A DNA stretch of 64,000 nt from Pleomorphomonas sp. NRK KF1 (GTDB lineage: Bacteria; Pseudomonadota; Alphaproteobacteria; Rhizobiales; Pleomorphomonadaceae), in assembly GCF_023721755.1 (NCBI RefSeq), contig NZ_JAMDLH010000005.1, positions 248,001 through 312,000 on the forward strand, read 5' to 3'. Of this stretch, positions 8,425-16,653 are shown piece after piece; position 1 is the stretch's first letter; each line of letters opens with the position of its first letter. The notes beneath the pieces are model-generated. The model saw only the letters and a list, made by a program, of their open reading frames with translations, was not told where the DNA came from and did no database searches. Made by a program: the position numbers and the translations under genes.

Positions 8425-9261
8425 TCAGCCCGCCCTGTTCCGGAAAGCTGCCGGCGGGCGACCGAACGCGGCGCGAAAGCGACGGGTGAACTCGGACAGA
8501 TCGTAAAAGCCATTGTCGAGCGCGATGTCGATCACCCTGCCTCCTCCGGCCTCAAGTGCCGCCGCCGCCCGAGCGAGGCGATACCCGATGAGATAAGCAT
8601 GCGGTGGCTGCCCCACGACCCGCCGAAACACCCTGAGGAACTGATGGCGCCCGAGGCCGACCAGCCTCGCCAGATCGCCGAGGCTGAGCTGTTCGTCATG
8701 GTGCGCGTGCATGTGATCGAGTACAGCGGCGATCCGTCGCTCGTCGCGCGATGTCACCGCCGGTTCCACGCCATCCTCGCCCGAAAAGGCCGCGCCAAGC
8801 AGATCGAGGGCCAGCGCTTCGGCCGAAAGCCCCTTCAGCTTGCCGCCGGCCAGTTGTCGGGCCGCATGAAGCCGACCGGTTCTTGCCGCGACCGGCGGCA
8901 GACGCGGCCGAGAGAAGGTGGGGCGGCGAAGCCTGCCGAAATCCGCCACCGTTTCCTCGACGAGTTCGGCCGAAAACTGAAACGACAGGCACCGATCCCC
9001 CCGGCAGGCCTCGTGCGAACAGCGATAGGCGCCTCCGGGATTGCCGAGTAACAGCGAGCCGGGCGTCATCAAGGCCCGCCCCAACCCGGAACGATAGGCG
9101 AAGACGCCATCGAGCACCGCCGACACCGATAGGTCTTCATGCGCTTCCTCGAACGGTCGGTCCTCCGGCCCGGCGTCGCAGATGACCTCGACCGCGCGCC
9201 ACCCCTCGCCAGCCGCTGCCAGGCGCTCTCCGGGAACCGGCTTGTCTTTTTCGATCGGCAT
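8425..9261 (-). CDS. AraC-family transcriptional regulator
   Basis: This is a DNA-binding regulator of 278 residues. The C-terminal 95 residues hold the two helix-turn-helix units of AraC/XylS proteins: LSLGDLARLVGLGRHQFLRVF, and then VIDIALDNGFYDLSEFTRRF followed by FGRPPAAFR. The N-terminal half is a cupin-like sensing domain with HEDLSVSAVLDGVFAYRSG and a CxHEACRGDRC cysteine cluster that might bind a metal or sense redox state (inference). I chose the ATG at 9261 over a TTG at 9288. It is divergent from the gene at 9359 with 97 bases between them, which makes that gene a candidate target. Confidence 0.9.
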   Translation of the reverse strand: MPIEKDKPVPGERLAAAGEGWRAVEVICDAGPEDRPFEEAHEDLSVSAVLDGVFAYRSGLGRALMTPGSLLLGNPGGAYRCSHEACRGDRCLSFQFSAELVEETVADFGRLRRPTFSRPRLPPVAARTGRLHAARQLAGGKLKGLSAEALALDLLGAAFSGEDGVEPAVTSRDERRIAAVLDHMHAHHDEQLSLGDLARLVGLGRHQFLRVFRRVVGQPPHAYLIGYRLARAAAALEAGGGRVIDIALDNGFYDLSEFTRRFRAAFGRPPAAFRNRAG

Positions 9262-9358
9262 GATCGTCACGATATCAACTTTCCCCAAGCGTGGCGACTG
9301 TCCGGGGGCTTAGGCCAATCGCGCCCCAGGTTTTCCCTCCGCGAGAAAGGAACCGCAC

Positions 9359-9874
9359 ATGCCATCCCTTCAAAAGCCCTTCGTCGACCGTCTCGTCTCC
9401 GAGGCGGCTTCCTCCGACATCCCCGAGGACCAGCGCCTGTTCGAGCCACTTGTCGGAAGCTGGGATCTGGTGGTGACCTGGTACGACCGTGCCGGCGCAG
9501 TCATCCGCCGAGAAAACGGCGAATGGCATTTCGTCCGCGTCTTGAACGGGCTTGGCATTCAGGACGTCTGGATAGTGCCCGGTCCGTCTGAACGGGCTGC
9601 AGGTAAAGGGCCTTACGAGTACGGCACGTCGATCCGCTTCTACGATCCGGGCATCGCCGCGTGGCGCTCGACCTGGATCGGCCCGATGCACGGCGTGGTC
9701 GTCCCCTTCATCGGTCGCCGCACCGACGACGGCATCGTTCTGGAAACGCAGACGGGTGATCCGATGCACTGGAGTTTTCACGACATCACCGCCGATCGCT
9801 TCATTTGGAAAAACCACAAGAACGATGGCGGCTGGCGCCTCGTGCAGGACTTCATCGCAACGAGACATCGTTGA
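9359..9874 (+). CDS. Hypothetical protein, DUF1579-like
   Basis: This is a 171-residue cytoplasmic protein with no signal peptide or membrane segment. The pattern LFEPLVGSWDLVVTWYDRAG, EWHFVRVLNGLGIQDVW, GTSIRFYDPGIAAWRSTWIGP and DGIVLETQ resembles the DUF1579 or lipocalin-like beta-barrel proteins of unknown role. A GAGAAAGGAA ribosome site precedes the ATG. It is divergent from the AraC regulator and may be controlled by it. Its end lies 5 bases from the convergent end of the next gene. Confidence 0.75.
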   Translation: MPSLQKPFVDRLVSEAASSDIPEDQRLFEPLVGSWDLVVTWYDRAGAVIRRENGEWHFVRVLNGLGIQDVWIVPGPSERAAGKGPYEYGTSIRFYDPGIAAWRSTWIGPMHGVVVPFIGRRTDDGIVLETQTGDPMHWSFHDITADRFIWKNHKNDGGWRLVQDFIATRHR

Positions 9875-9879
9875 GCCGG

Positions 9880-10992
9880 TCAGACCAGCTCGGTGCTTTC
9901 ATCGATCTCAACGCCCATCGCTTTGAGATGACCGAAGAAAACAGCGGGATCGACATAGAGGCCTTGCGGGAGAAGGCCGGGACGGCGCGCGCCCCCGGTC
10001 ATCTCTCTCACGCAAGCCGCCGCCGCGATGGCCGTCAACTCGTAAGGATCGTCATGGCTAACCCGGAGACGGACCGTCATCGGCTTTCCCTTGTGAACGC
10101 CCCGACCGTCGCATACCAGCACCACCCATTCCTCACGGCGCGTCCAGCGCTTCAGCGCTGCGAAGAACCCGGCGACGGCCAGAGGTCGCAACGGCGGCAG
10201 CAAGGCCGCCAGCATCGTCGCCGGCAAGACCGCGTAATCGATGACCAGCCCGAAACCACCTATGTAGAAGCCCGTCTCGGTCAGTTGGGGAAGCCGGTCA
10301 GGCAGGCACCGCAGTTCCTCGATCCCCATGGCGATCGTCTGTCGCCGTCCGAGCGGAGATCCGAAATCGAAGTCGCGGGCATTGCGCCAGGATCTCATCC
10401 AACGCTTCTCGACGAAAACACTGGGGTCCATCTCTCGCAGTTCGCTCACGAAGTCCTCGGCGGCGCCGGGGCCGAAGCTCAGACGCGACCAGTCGACGTT
10501 GAAACTGGCGTAGACTGGCGCATGGGTGAGATCGACGGCGGAGGCGAGATGCCGGATCATCGCGGCCGGCAGTCCGGGGTGAAAGCCGCCATCACTGACG
10601 AACTGCAGGCCATGCCGGAGGACATCCGGCTCGATCGCCCTGAGCGCCCGCCACTTGGCCGCCGACGACAGGTGAGTGTCGAAATAGTCGATGCCGAGTG
10701 TCAGCGCCACACTTGCCACGACGGAAGCATCGCCAGTCGAGGAGGTGGCCGACACCACCAGGTCGGCACCCGACAAAGCCGCCAGAAGGCCGGCGCGGTC
10801 GGAGCTGTCGGCGCGAACGCCGACCAGCGTCGCGCCTGTCTCGGCGGCGATGCGGGCGGCGGCATCGTCCACCGACGCCTTGGTGCGCCCCATCAGACGG
10901 AGATCGTAATCCCCGGTCCGGGCAAGCAGACGCGCCAGGCGCCGTCCGGTGTTGCCGGCGCCGCCCAGGATGGCGATGGTCGCCCTTGCCAT
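9880..10992 (-). CDS. Saccharopine dehydrogenase-like NAD(P)-binding protein
   Basis: This is a putative oxidoreductase of 370 residues. The N-terminus is a Rossmann fold (ATIAILGGAGNTGRRLARLLA) followed by VSATSSTGDASVVASVALTLGIDYFDT, the arrangement of saccharopine-dehydrogenase NADP-binding family members. The C-terminal half (about 200-370) is poorly conserved and its substrate is unknown; it need not be a lysine-pathway enzyme. The ATG at 10992 follows a GAGGGGGGA ribosome site, so the longer frame to 11046 was rejected. Alternative names are trans-acting enoyl reductase or membrane saccharopine-like reductase. Confidence 0.8.
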   Translation of the reverse strand: MARATIAILGGAGNTGRRLARLLARTGDYDLRLMGRTKASVDDAAARIAAETGATLVGVRADSSDRAGLLAALSGADLVVSATSSTGDASVVASVALTLGIDYFDTHLSSAAKWRALRAIEPDVLRHGLQFVSDGGFHPGLPAAMIRHLASAVDLTHAPVYASFNVDWSRLSFGPGAAEDFVSELREMDPSVFVEKRWMRSWRNARDFDFGSPLGRRQTIAMGIEELRCLPDRLPQLTETGFYIGGFGLVIDYAVLPATMLAALLPPLRPLAVAGFFAALKRWTRREEWVVLVCDGRGVHKGKPMTVRLRVSHDDPYELTAIAAAACVREMTGGARRPGLLPQGLYVDPAVFFGHLKAMGVEIDESTELV

Positions 10993-11082
10993 GAAATCCC
11001 CCCTCGACGGTTGCCGTCGCTCAAGGGAAGTCTGGGCGCGTCGCACCCAACCATCGAGACGGATGACTACTTAGGCTTGCCT

Positions 11083-11961
11083 TCAATCCAGCCCGACCAT
11101 GCGTCTGATATCCGCGACCGTGGTGCCTGCGGCTCGCAAGGCAGCCAGACCTTCCGACTTCCGCGACTTCGACAGCTTGCGGCCATCGGCGTCGACGATC
11201 AGCCGATGATGATGATAGCGTGGTGCCGGCAGCCCCAGCAGCGTCTGGAGCAGGCGATGGACGGCCGTTGCGAAATAGAGATCTCGACCGCGCACCACAT
11301 CCGTCACCCCCTGAAGCGCATCGTCGACCACCACGGCGAGATGGTAGGCGGCAGGTGTGAACTTGCCCGCAAGCACGATGTCGCCCCAGGCGGTGGGATC
11401 GGCGATCACCATCGCTCCCGGACCGTCGAGACTGTCGCCGAACTCCTGCCAGGAGAGAGAGCCTGCAAGGTGGACCGCCTTCGCCATATCGAGCCGCAAG
11501 GCATTCGGCTGGCCGGCTGCGACGAGCGCAGCAACGTCCTGGACCGGTCTGTCGCGGTCGATTCCCGGATAGAGCGGTGCGCCGTCAGGGTCGCGCGGCC
11601 ACGGCTGACCGCTACGCGCTTCCTCCGAACGAATCGCCTCGGCGATCTCCGCGCGACTGAGAAACGAGCGATAGACGAGGCCGAGACCGGTCAACCGGTC
11701 GAGGGCAGCGGCATAATCGTCCGCATGCTCAGACTGACGACGAACGGGCCGTTCGTAGACGATGCCGAGCCAGTCGATATCATCCAGAATGGCGCGCTCA
11801 TGCTCCGGCCGGGCGCGGGTGATGTCGACGTCCTCGACGCGGACCAGCATGCGACCGCCGCTCTCGGCGGCCATGTCGGAATTGAGAAGCGCCGACAGGG
11901 CGTGACCGAGGTGCAGCGGTCCGTTGGGCGAAGGTGCGAAGCGGAAAACGGGGACGGTCAT
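11083..11961 (-). CDS. gluQ: Glutamyl-Q tRNA(Asp) synthetase
   Basis: This truncated GluRS paralog attaches glutamate to queuosine in the anticodon of tRNA(Asp). Length 292 residues, far shorter than a full GluRS because the anticodon-binding domain is absent, as expected for the family. The class I motifs are present as HLGH (17-20) and KLSKS (262-266). FRFAPSPNGPLHLGHALSAL at the N-terminus and the RVEDVD segment are diagnostic. The usual GluQ zinc cysteines are not evident, as in other alphaproteobacterial members (recalled). It is divergent from the glycosylase gene. Confidence 0.92.
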   Translation of the reverse strand: MTVPVFRFAPSPNGPLHLGHALSALLNSDMAAESGGRMLVRVEDVDITRARPEHERAILDDIDWLGIVYERPVRRQSEHADDYAAALDRLTGLGLVYRSFLSRAEIAEAIRSEEARSGQPWPRDPDGAPLYPGIDRDRPVQDVAALVAAGQPNALRLDMAKAVHLAGSLSWQEFGDSLDGPGAMVIADPTAWGDIVLAGKFTPAAYHLAVVVDDALQGVTDVVRGRDLYFATAVHRLLQTLLGLPAPRYHHHRLIVDADGRKLSKSRKSEGLAALRAAGTTVADIRRMVGLD

Positions 11962-12061
11962 CTCTCAGCTGTCGGCGGATGGTCGGCGCTGCTGCCGGCT
12001 TCTGACGGGCCGGACAGTATACGTCTTGAATGCTGAAGTCTCGTGCCGAAGGAGGAACCGG

Positions 12062-12703
12062 ATGCGCCTCATCCTAACCGAAGCCGACATGATCGAAGGC
12101 CTCGACTATCTCGAACGCATCGACCCGCGCCTCGCCCCGGTCAGGGTGACGGCCGGTCCGGTCGACATCCGCTATCGACCGCCCGGCTTCGAGGGCATCG
12201 CCCGCATCGTCGTTGCGCAGCAACTGTCGGTCTCCAGCGCCGATGCCATCTGGGGCAGGTTCGAGACGCTGCTCGGCGCGGCGACCGCCGACAACTACCT
12301 CCGCCAGGACGAGGAGGCGTTGCGCACCGCCGGGCTGTCGCGCGGCAAGGTCAGGACGCTACGCGCCCTCGCCGAGGCCGCGGCCGACGGTCTGGATCTC
12401 GAAGGGCTTGCCGACGAACGACCCGAAGTGGCAACCGAGAAACTGACGGCCATCCACGGCATTGGTCGCTGGACGGCCGAGATATTCCTGCTGTTCTGCG
12501 CGCGCAACGCCGACGTACTGCCCGCCGGAGATCTGGCGCTTCAGGTGGCGGCCGCCGAGGCGCTGGCGCTGGACGGACGCCCCAGCGAAAAGGAATTACG
12601 GGCGATATCAGAGCTTTGGTCACCCTGGCGCGGCGTTGCGGCCAAGCTGCTTTGGGCCTATTACAAGGCAATGCGACAGGGCAGGAACGTCCTCCCGGTC
12701 TGA
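12062..12703 (+). CDS. DNA-3-methyladenine glycosylase (AlkA type)
   Basis: This is a base-excision repair glycosylase of 213 residues in the HhH-GPD superfamily that removes alkylated purines. The helix-hairpin-helix is KLTAIHGIGRWTAEIFLLF (about 128-145) and the catalytic aspartate is Asp157 in LPAGDLAL. IVVAQQLSVSSADAIW is the typical AlkA helix. The N-terminal AlkA domain is missing, giving the short form. The ATG at 12062 follows a strong AAGGAGGAA ribosome site, so the open frame running back to 11924 is not coding. A 22-base gap to the next gene suggests co-transcription. Confidence 0.93.
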   Translation: MRLILTEADMIEGLDYLERIDPRLAPVRVTAGPVDIRYRPPGFEGIARIVVAQQLSVSSADAIWGRFETLLGAATADNYLRQDEEALRTAGLSRGKVRTLRALAEAAADGLDLEGLADERPEVATEKLTAIHGIGRWTAEIFLLFCARNADVLPAGDLALQVAAAEALALDGRPSEKELRAISELWSPWRGVAAKLLWAYYKAMRQGRNVLPV

Positions 12704-12725
12704 ACCGATCCCGGAGGAGACTTCC

Positions 12726-13391
12726 ATGGCCGAAATCGACGGTCCGCGCCTCGACCCCGCAGATGGCAAGGCCGACGCTCTCGTCGTCCTGCTCCACGGC
12801 TATGGCGCCAACGGCGAGGATCTCTATGACATCGCCGAGAGCTGGGCGCCCTTCCTGCCCGGCGTAGCATTCGTCTCGCCGCATGCGCCCCAGGCCTGCC
12901 CGATGGTACCGGGCGGGCGCCAGTGGTTCCCGCTCACCATGCGCGACGACTCCGAACGCTGGACAGGCGTTCTTGCGGCCGGCCCCGATCTCGATCGATT
13001 CCTGGACGCCGAGCTCGAACGTTGGGGCGTGTCGCCCGACCGCCTCGTGCTGGTCGGCTTCAGCCAGGGCACCATGATGGCGCTGCATGTCGGCCTCAGG
13101 CGCAAGCTGGCGCCAGCGCTGATCGTCGGCTACTCCGGCTACCTTGCCGGCGCCGATCATCTCGGCGAGATCTCGGCGAGACCGAAGGTACTGCTTGTCC
13201 ACGGTACCGCCGATCAGGTCCTGCCCGTCGAAAGCAGCCGCAACGCCGCCGCCGCGCTCACCGCCGCCGGGCTTCCCGTATCGCTGCATCTTTCGCCCGG
13301 CCTCGGCCACGGGATCGATCGCATGGGTCTCGTTCTCGGCCTCAGGACCATTGCCGAGGCGCTCGACATCGATCTTCCCGGCGGGGGCTGA
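12726..13391 (+). CDS. Carboxylesterase / phospholipase family hydrolase
   Basis: This is an alpha/beta-hydrolase of 221 residues related to acyl-protein thioesterases and YpfH/EstB carboxylesterases. The nucleophile elbow is GFSQG with Ser113; Asp163 (HGTADQVLP) and His195 (GLGHGID) complete the triad. The oxyanion segment LHGYGANGEDL is near the start. The ATG at 12726 follows CCGGAGGAGA. It is probably co-transcribed with the glycosylase gene just upstream. No signal peptide, so it acts in the cytoplasm on an unknown ester. Confidence 0.9.
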   Translation: MAEIDGPRLDPADGKADALVVLLHGYGANGEDLYDIAESWAPFLPGVAFVSPHAPQACPMVPGGRQWFPLTMRDDSERWTGVLAAGPDLDRFLDAELERWGVSPDRLVLVGFSQGTMMALHVGLRRKLAPALIVGYSGYLAGADHLGEISARPKVLLVHGTADQVLPVESSRNAAAALTAAGLPVSLHLSPGLGHGIDRMGLVLGLRTIAEALDIDLPGGG

Positions 13392-13486
13392 CGATCTGTG
13401 CATCACGACCGTCGCAGCCCATTGACGGATTGAGCCTCCTCCCCAACTACGCGAATATGCGGAGGATGGTTTTGCCTGGAGGCAGC

Positions 13487-14068
13487 ATGGTTCGGCTCAA
13501 TCGTATCTATACCCGTACCGGCGACGACGGTTCGAGCGGTCTTTCCACCGGCGAGCGCCGGCTGAAGAACGACCCGCGCTTCGAGGCGATCGGCAGTGTC
13601 GACGAGACGAACGCCGCCATTGGGGTCGCCCGCCTGCATGTCGACGAGTATCCCGATCTCGACCTGATGCTGGGTGCAATCCAGAACGACCTATTCGATC
13701 TCGGGGCCGATCTCGCCACGCCGGAAGCGGATACGCCGCCGGCCTTCGAGCCCTTGCGCATCCTGCCCGTTCAGGTCGAACGGCTGGAAAAGGAAATCGA
13801 CTATCTGAACCGCAGCCTCGCGCCGCTCACCACCTTCGTTCTGCCGGGCGGCAGTGCCGCCGCCGCCCATCTGCACGTGGCGCGCACCGTCTGCCGAAGG
13901 GCCGAGCGAGTGACGGTGACGCTGGCCCGAACGGATGGCGAGCCGGTCAATCCGGAAGCGGTTCGCTATCTCAACCGCCTGTCCGACTTCCTGTTCGTGG
14001 CAAGCCGGTGGGCCAACGATCTCGGTGGTCGCGACGTGTTGTGGGTACCTGGCCAGAACCGGGAGTGA
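13487..14068 (+). CDS. Cob(I)yrinic acid a,c-diamide adenosyltransferase, PduO type
   Basis: This enzyme transfers adenosyl from ATP to cob(I)alamin to make coenzyme B12. Length 193 residues, normal for the family. The P-loop-like N-terminus NRIYTRTGDDGSSGLSTGERRLKNDPR and the motif IGSVDETNA bind ATP; the later helix VARTVCRRAERV, then YLNRLSDFLFVASR, carries the conserved Arg/Glu and Asn/Asp residues of the active site. The ATG at 13487 follows a GGAGG site. It lies about 95 bases after the esterase gene and may have its own promoter. No cobalamin synthesis genes are nearby. Confidence 0.93.
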   Translation: MVRLNRIYTRTGDDGSSGLSTGERRLKNDPRFEAIGSVDETNAAIGVARLHVDEYPDLDLMLGAIQNDLFDLGADLATPEADTPPAFEPLRILPVQVERLEKEIDYLNRSLAPLTTFVLPGGSAAAAHLHVARTVCRRAERVTVTLARTDGEPVNPEAVRYLNRLSDFLFVASRWANDLGGRDVLWVPGQNRE

Positions 14069-14077
14069 AAGGCGAGA

Positions 14078-14467
14078 TCAGGCGATCTTCTCGGCTGGGG
14101 AGCGCCCAACCAGAGCCCGCGCCACGGCGGTGCGAATCTCGGCAAGCGTGAACGGCTTGGACACGACGTCGTTCACCAGGCTGTCGAGGCCGAAGGCCCG
14201 TTCCCGCTGATCGGCGAAGCCGGTCATCAGCAGGATGGAGAGGTTCGGGTAATCCCTGGCAACGGCCAGCGCCAAGGCGATGCCGTCCATGACCGGCATC
14301 ATGATGTCCGAGAGCAGCAGCTCGAAATCGCCTCGTTGCGCGGTGAGGATCTCCAGCGCGATACCTCCGTCCTCGGCCTCGGTGATCTCATGACCGTCGA
14401 GTTCCAGCGCCCTCTTCACGAAGGCCCGGACCGACTCGTCGTCTTCGGTCAGCAGAATGCGCGCCAT
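14078..14467 (-). CDS. cpdR: Single-domain response regulator, CpdR-like
   Basis: This is a stand-alone receiver domain of 129 residues with no output domain. The acidic pocket (EDD at 8-10), phospho-acceptor Asp54 (LLSDIMMPVMDG), the Thr of LLMTGFAD and the Lys of VSKPF are all present. The sequence matches the CpdR type, which in Caulobacter and rhizobia, when unphosphorylated, helps direct ClpXP to degrade cell-cycle proteins such as CtrA. That role is inferred from similarity. It converges on the adenosyltransferase gene (9-base gap). Confidence 0.85.
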   Translation of the reverse strand: MARILLTEDDESVRAFVKRALELDGHEITEAEDGGIALEILTAQRGDFELLLSDIMMPVMDGIALALAVARDYPNLSILLMTGFADQRERAFGLDSLVNDVVSKPFTLAEIRTAVARALVGRSPAEKIA

Positions 14468-14554
14468 GGCCGCCCCCAGGGCACTCCCGTTGGAATCAAG
14501 ACAATTTCGATACGATTGTTACACAACTGGGCTATCGGCACCAGATGCCTGCAC

Positions 14555-15085
14555 TTATTCGGTAACGACACCGACAAAGGGCAACTCGCGGTAGGCGTGA
14601 GCGGCATCCATGCCATAGCCGACCACGAACACGTCGGCGCAGGAGAAGCCGACGATATCGGCTTCGATCTCGGCCTTGCGCTTGCCAGGCTTGTCGAGCA
14701 GGACCGCGACCTTGACTTCCTTCGCCCCCCGATCCTCGGTGAGACGGCGGGCGAAGGCCAGAGTACGGCCCGATTCAAGAATATCGTCGATGATCAGCAC
14801 CGAGCGGCCGGCGACGTCGGTATCGATGTCGCGGATGATCTTGACGATGCCGGATGACGTGGTGCCGGTGCCGTAGCTCGACAGCATCATGAACTCCACC
14901 TGCGGCGCGAGGCCTTCACGGTGCAAGGCGCGCAGAAGGTCGGCGGCGAACATGAAGCTGCCCTTGAGGATGGCGATCACCATGAGATCTTCAGGCTGCG
15001 CGGCGGCGATCTCCTTGGCGATGGCGTCGACGCGCGCGGCGATCGTCTCTTCCGAAAACAGCACGTCGATGGTCTTGCCCGTCAT
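14555..15085 (-). CDS. hpt: Hypoxanthine phosphoribosyltransferase
   Basis: This purine-salvage enzyme converts hypoxanthine (or guanine) and PRPP to IMP (or GMP). Length 176 residues. The PRPP-binding motif VLIIDDILESGRTL is intact, together with VIAILKGSFMFAADLLRAL near the N-terminus and FVVGYGMD before the end. The ATG at 15085 gives the normal family length; the open frame back to 15169 adds an Arg-rich leader that is not typical. It lies 87 bases upstream of cpdR on the same strand. Confidence 0.94.
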   Translation of the reverse strand: MTGKTIDVLFSEETIAARVDAIAKEIAAAQPEDLMVIAILKGSFMFAADLLRALHREGLAPQVEFMMLSSYGTGTTSSGIVKIIRDIDTDVAGRSVLIIDDILESGRTLAFARRLTEDRGAKEVKVAVLLDKPGKRKAEIEADIVGFSCADVFVVGYGMDAAHAYRELPFVGVVTE

Positions 15086-15198
15086 CCCGGTATCCTCATG
15101 AGGTCGCGACGGCCAATGAGCCCGGGTCCGGCGCGAACCGGCAGGGGCGCGCATCCGGAACCGTCGCAAAGCCCCGGCCGCTTTCGGGCGGAGCTATA

Positions 15199-16224
15199 TT
15201 ACGGCTGACGCTGGTCTGTAAACCGCACTTCCACGGTCACCGACGCTTCTGGAGGCGCCAGCAGACGCGTCTTGAAGTGCACCTTGCCCATCTGATCGAT
15301 ACTGAGTTGCGGCAAGGCATAGTTCCAGGCGTAGACATCGCGCCCGGTCGACGATTTGAGCGTGACGCGAACTGCCGGCAAACCCTTGGACTCGCTGTCG
15401 AGGTTGACGATGTCGCCTTCGACCAGCAACACCGGCGTCGACCCATCCATCTCCTGGCGGGCCGTGACGTCCTGAAAATCGAGGCCTCGCAGATTGACCT
15501 TCAGGCCGAGCAACTCGTAGATCCCCGCCAAATCGGGAAGCGTGGCCACGATCCGTTCGCGACCGACCACGCCGACCACGCAGAACATCACGAGAAAGCC
15601 GATCAGCAACACCGAAGCGACGGGCGTCGACAGGTGCCGGTCGATCATGACGAAGGTCGAGGTGCCACGCCGGGCCTTCTTGCCTCGCGACGCCTTGCTG
15701 CGCCGCCCCTCGAAACCGGCGGGTGGGGCCTCAATGGTGGCGGAAGCATCGGCTTCGACCGAGGGAGACGTTCTGTCATCGTCCGCCGGCGGCGTCTCCT
15801 CATCCGCCGCTCCGGTTGCAAACAAGTCGTCGATCGACGACTGATCGTTGCCTTTGTCTTCCGCGTCGAGCTGAGTGTCCCCGGACGCTTCCTCGGCGTT
15901 TTCTTCGGGGCCTGATGCGAAGAGATCGTCGATCGCCGATTGATCGTTGCCGCCATCGTCCTCGCCCGTCGCTGTCTCTGCGTCGAAGGCGCTGCCCGGC
16001 CCCGTCCCGGCGATGGCATCTCGCCACTCGTCCTCGCTCGGCTCGGGGCCGTCCATGTCTGACCGCGCGGTCGGCGCAGTCGCGATTGGTGCGTCCGGAT
16101 AATCGTTGGGCGTGGCGTGCCAGACGGTACCGCAACGGGCACAACGCACCTTGCGGCCGGTAACGCCGAGCGTGCCGTCGGCAATCTGATACCCCGTCTC
16201 GCAGGCGGGGCAGACAATTCTCAT
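15199..16224 (-). CDS. MJ0042-type zinc-ribbon membrane protein (DUF3426-like)
   Basis: This is a 341-residue protein of unknown function. An N-terminal zinc ribbon has CPAC (5-8) and CARC (28-31). A long acidic linker (about 50-160) follows, then a basic patch (RRSKASRGKKARR), one membrane helix (about 201-221) and a C-terminal extracytoplasmic domain that fits DUF3426. The linker contains two near copies of a motif, GNDQSAIDDLFASG (92-105) and GNDQSSIDDLFATG (125-138). The MRIVCPACETGYQI start at 16224 is the family start. The frame remains open beyond it through the repeat region and is not coding there. Placement beside ftsEX is common in rhizobia (recalled). Confidence 0.88.
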   Translation of the reverse strand: MRIVCPACETGYQIADGTLGVTGRKVRCARCGTVWHATPNDYPDAPIATAPTARSDMDGPEPSEDEWRDAIAGTGPGSAFDAETATGEDDGGNDQSAIDDLFASGPEENAEEASGDTQLDAEDKGNDQSSIDDLFATGAADEETPPADDDRTSPSVEADASATIEAPPAGFEGRRSKASRGKKARRGTSTFVMIDRHLSTPVASVLLIGFLVMFCVVGVVGRERIVATLPDLAGIYELLGLKVNLRGLDFQDVTARQEMDGSTPVLLVEGDIVNLDSESKGLPAVRVTLKSSTGRDVYAWNYALPQLSIDQMGKVHFKTRLLAPPEASVTVEVRFTDQRQP

Positions 16225-16430
16225 CTTCGGCCCCCGATCGGCCGCCTGCCAATCCACAACGGGAAGCGGACGACGCGCCTCCCGCGCCGCCACGGCGGCT
16301 TTTCCAAGGGATGGCGGCAACATGCTTAATGAAACGTTAAGGACAAGGGCTGCAACATCAATTATGAGGTCTGCAACACTGACAAGACGCCACAAACCGG
16401 CTTCCTGTGCCAAAGATAGCGTGCGTTGTA

Positions 16431-16510
16431 GGTCTTTCGCGACAACGACTCGAAGGATGAGAAACGGAGCGAAAGCCTGAGGGCCGGAGGCCCGCCGGCG
16501 ACTGAGGCGG
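16431..16510 (+). repeat. Direct repeat upstream of ftsE, copy 1
   Basis: This 80-base unit aligns without gaps to 16566-16645. The last 46 bases (16465-16510) differ by a single C/T; the first 34 have ten differences. Weaker similarity continues upstream to about 16398 (CGGCTTCC). Inside is the hairpin GGGCCGGAGGCCC. The copies are about 135 bases apart. Confidence 0.9.
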
Positions 16511-16565
16511 GATGAAACACGAAGCCGCATGCGGCTTCCGGCGCCAAGCGGCGCCGCGCGGAGCG

Positions 16566-16645
16566 GGTCTTTCGTGGCAAAGCCCCGAAAGACGTAAAGC
16601 GGAGCGAAAGCCTGAGGGCCGGAGGTCCGCCGGCGACTGAGGCGG
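16566..16645 (+). repeat. Direct repeat upstream of ftsE, copy 2
   Basis: This is the second copy of the 80-base unit, ending 8 bases before the ftsE start codon and so contributing to its 5' untranslated region. Similarity to copy 1 extends upstream to about 16532. It looks like a dispersed intergenic repeat that has been tandemly duplicated (inference); occurrence elsewhere in the genome could not be tested. Confidence 0.9.
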
Positions 16646-16653
16646 AAAGAGTT

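Larger units (their letters stand above)
16225..16653. other. Repeat-filled intergenic gap upstream of ftsE
   Basis: This 429-base gap separates two divergent genes and must hold the promoters of both the zinc-ribbon gene and ftsEX. It also contains two tandem-arranged repeat copies (listed separately), a GCCGCATGCGGC palindrome near 16523-16534, and several GC-rich inverted repeats. No convincing coding sequence is seen on either strand. Confidence 0.7.

Noticed and set aside
9805-12036. 743-codon plus-strand frame across the oxidoreductase and gluQ genes
   Set aside because: It spans two convincing minus-strand genes and their gap and shows no protein-like motifs.
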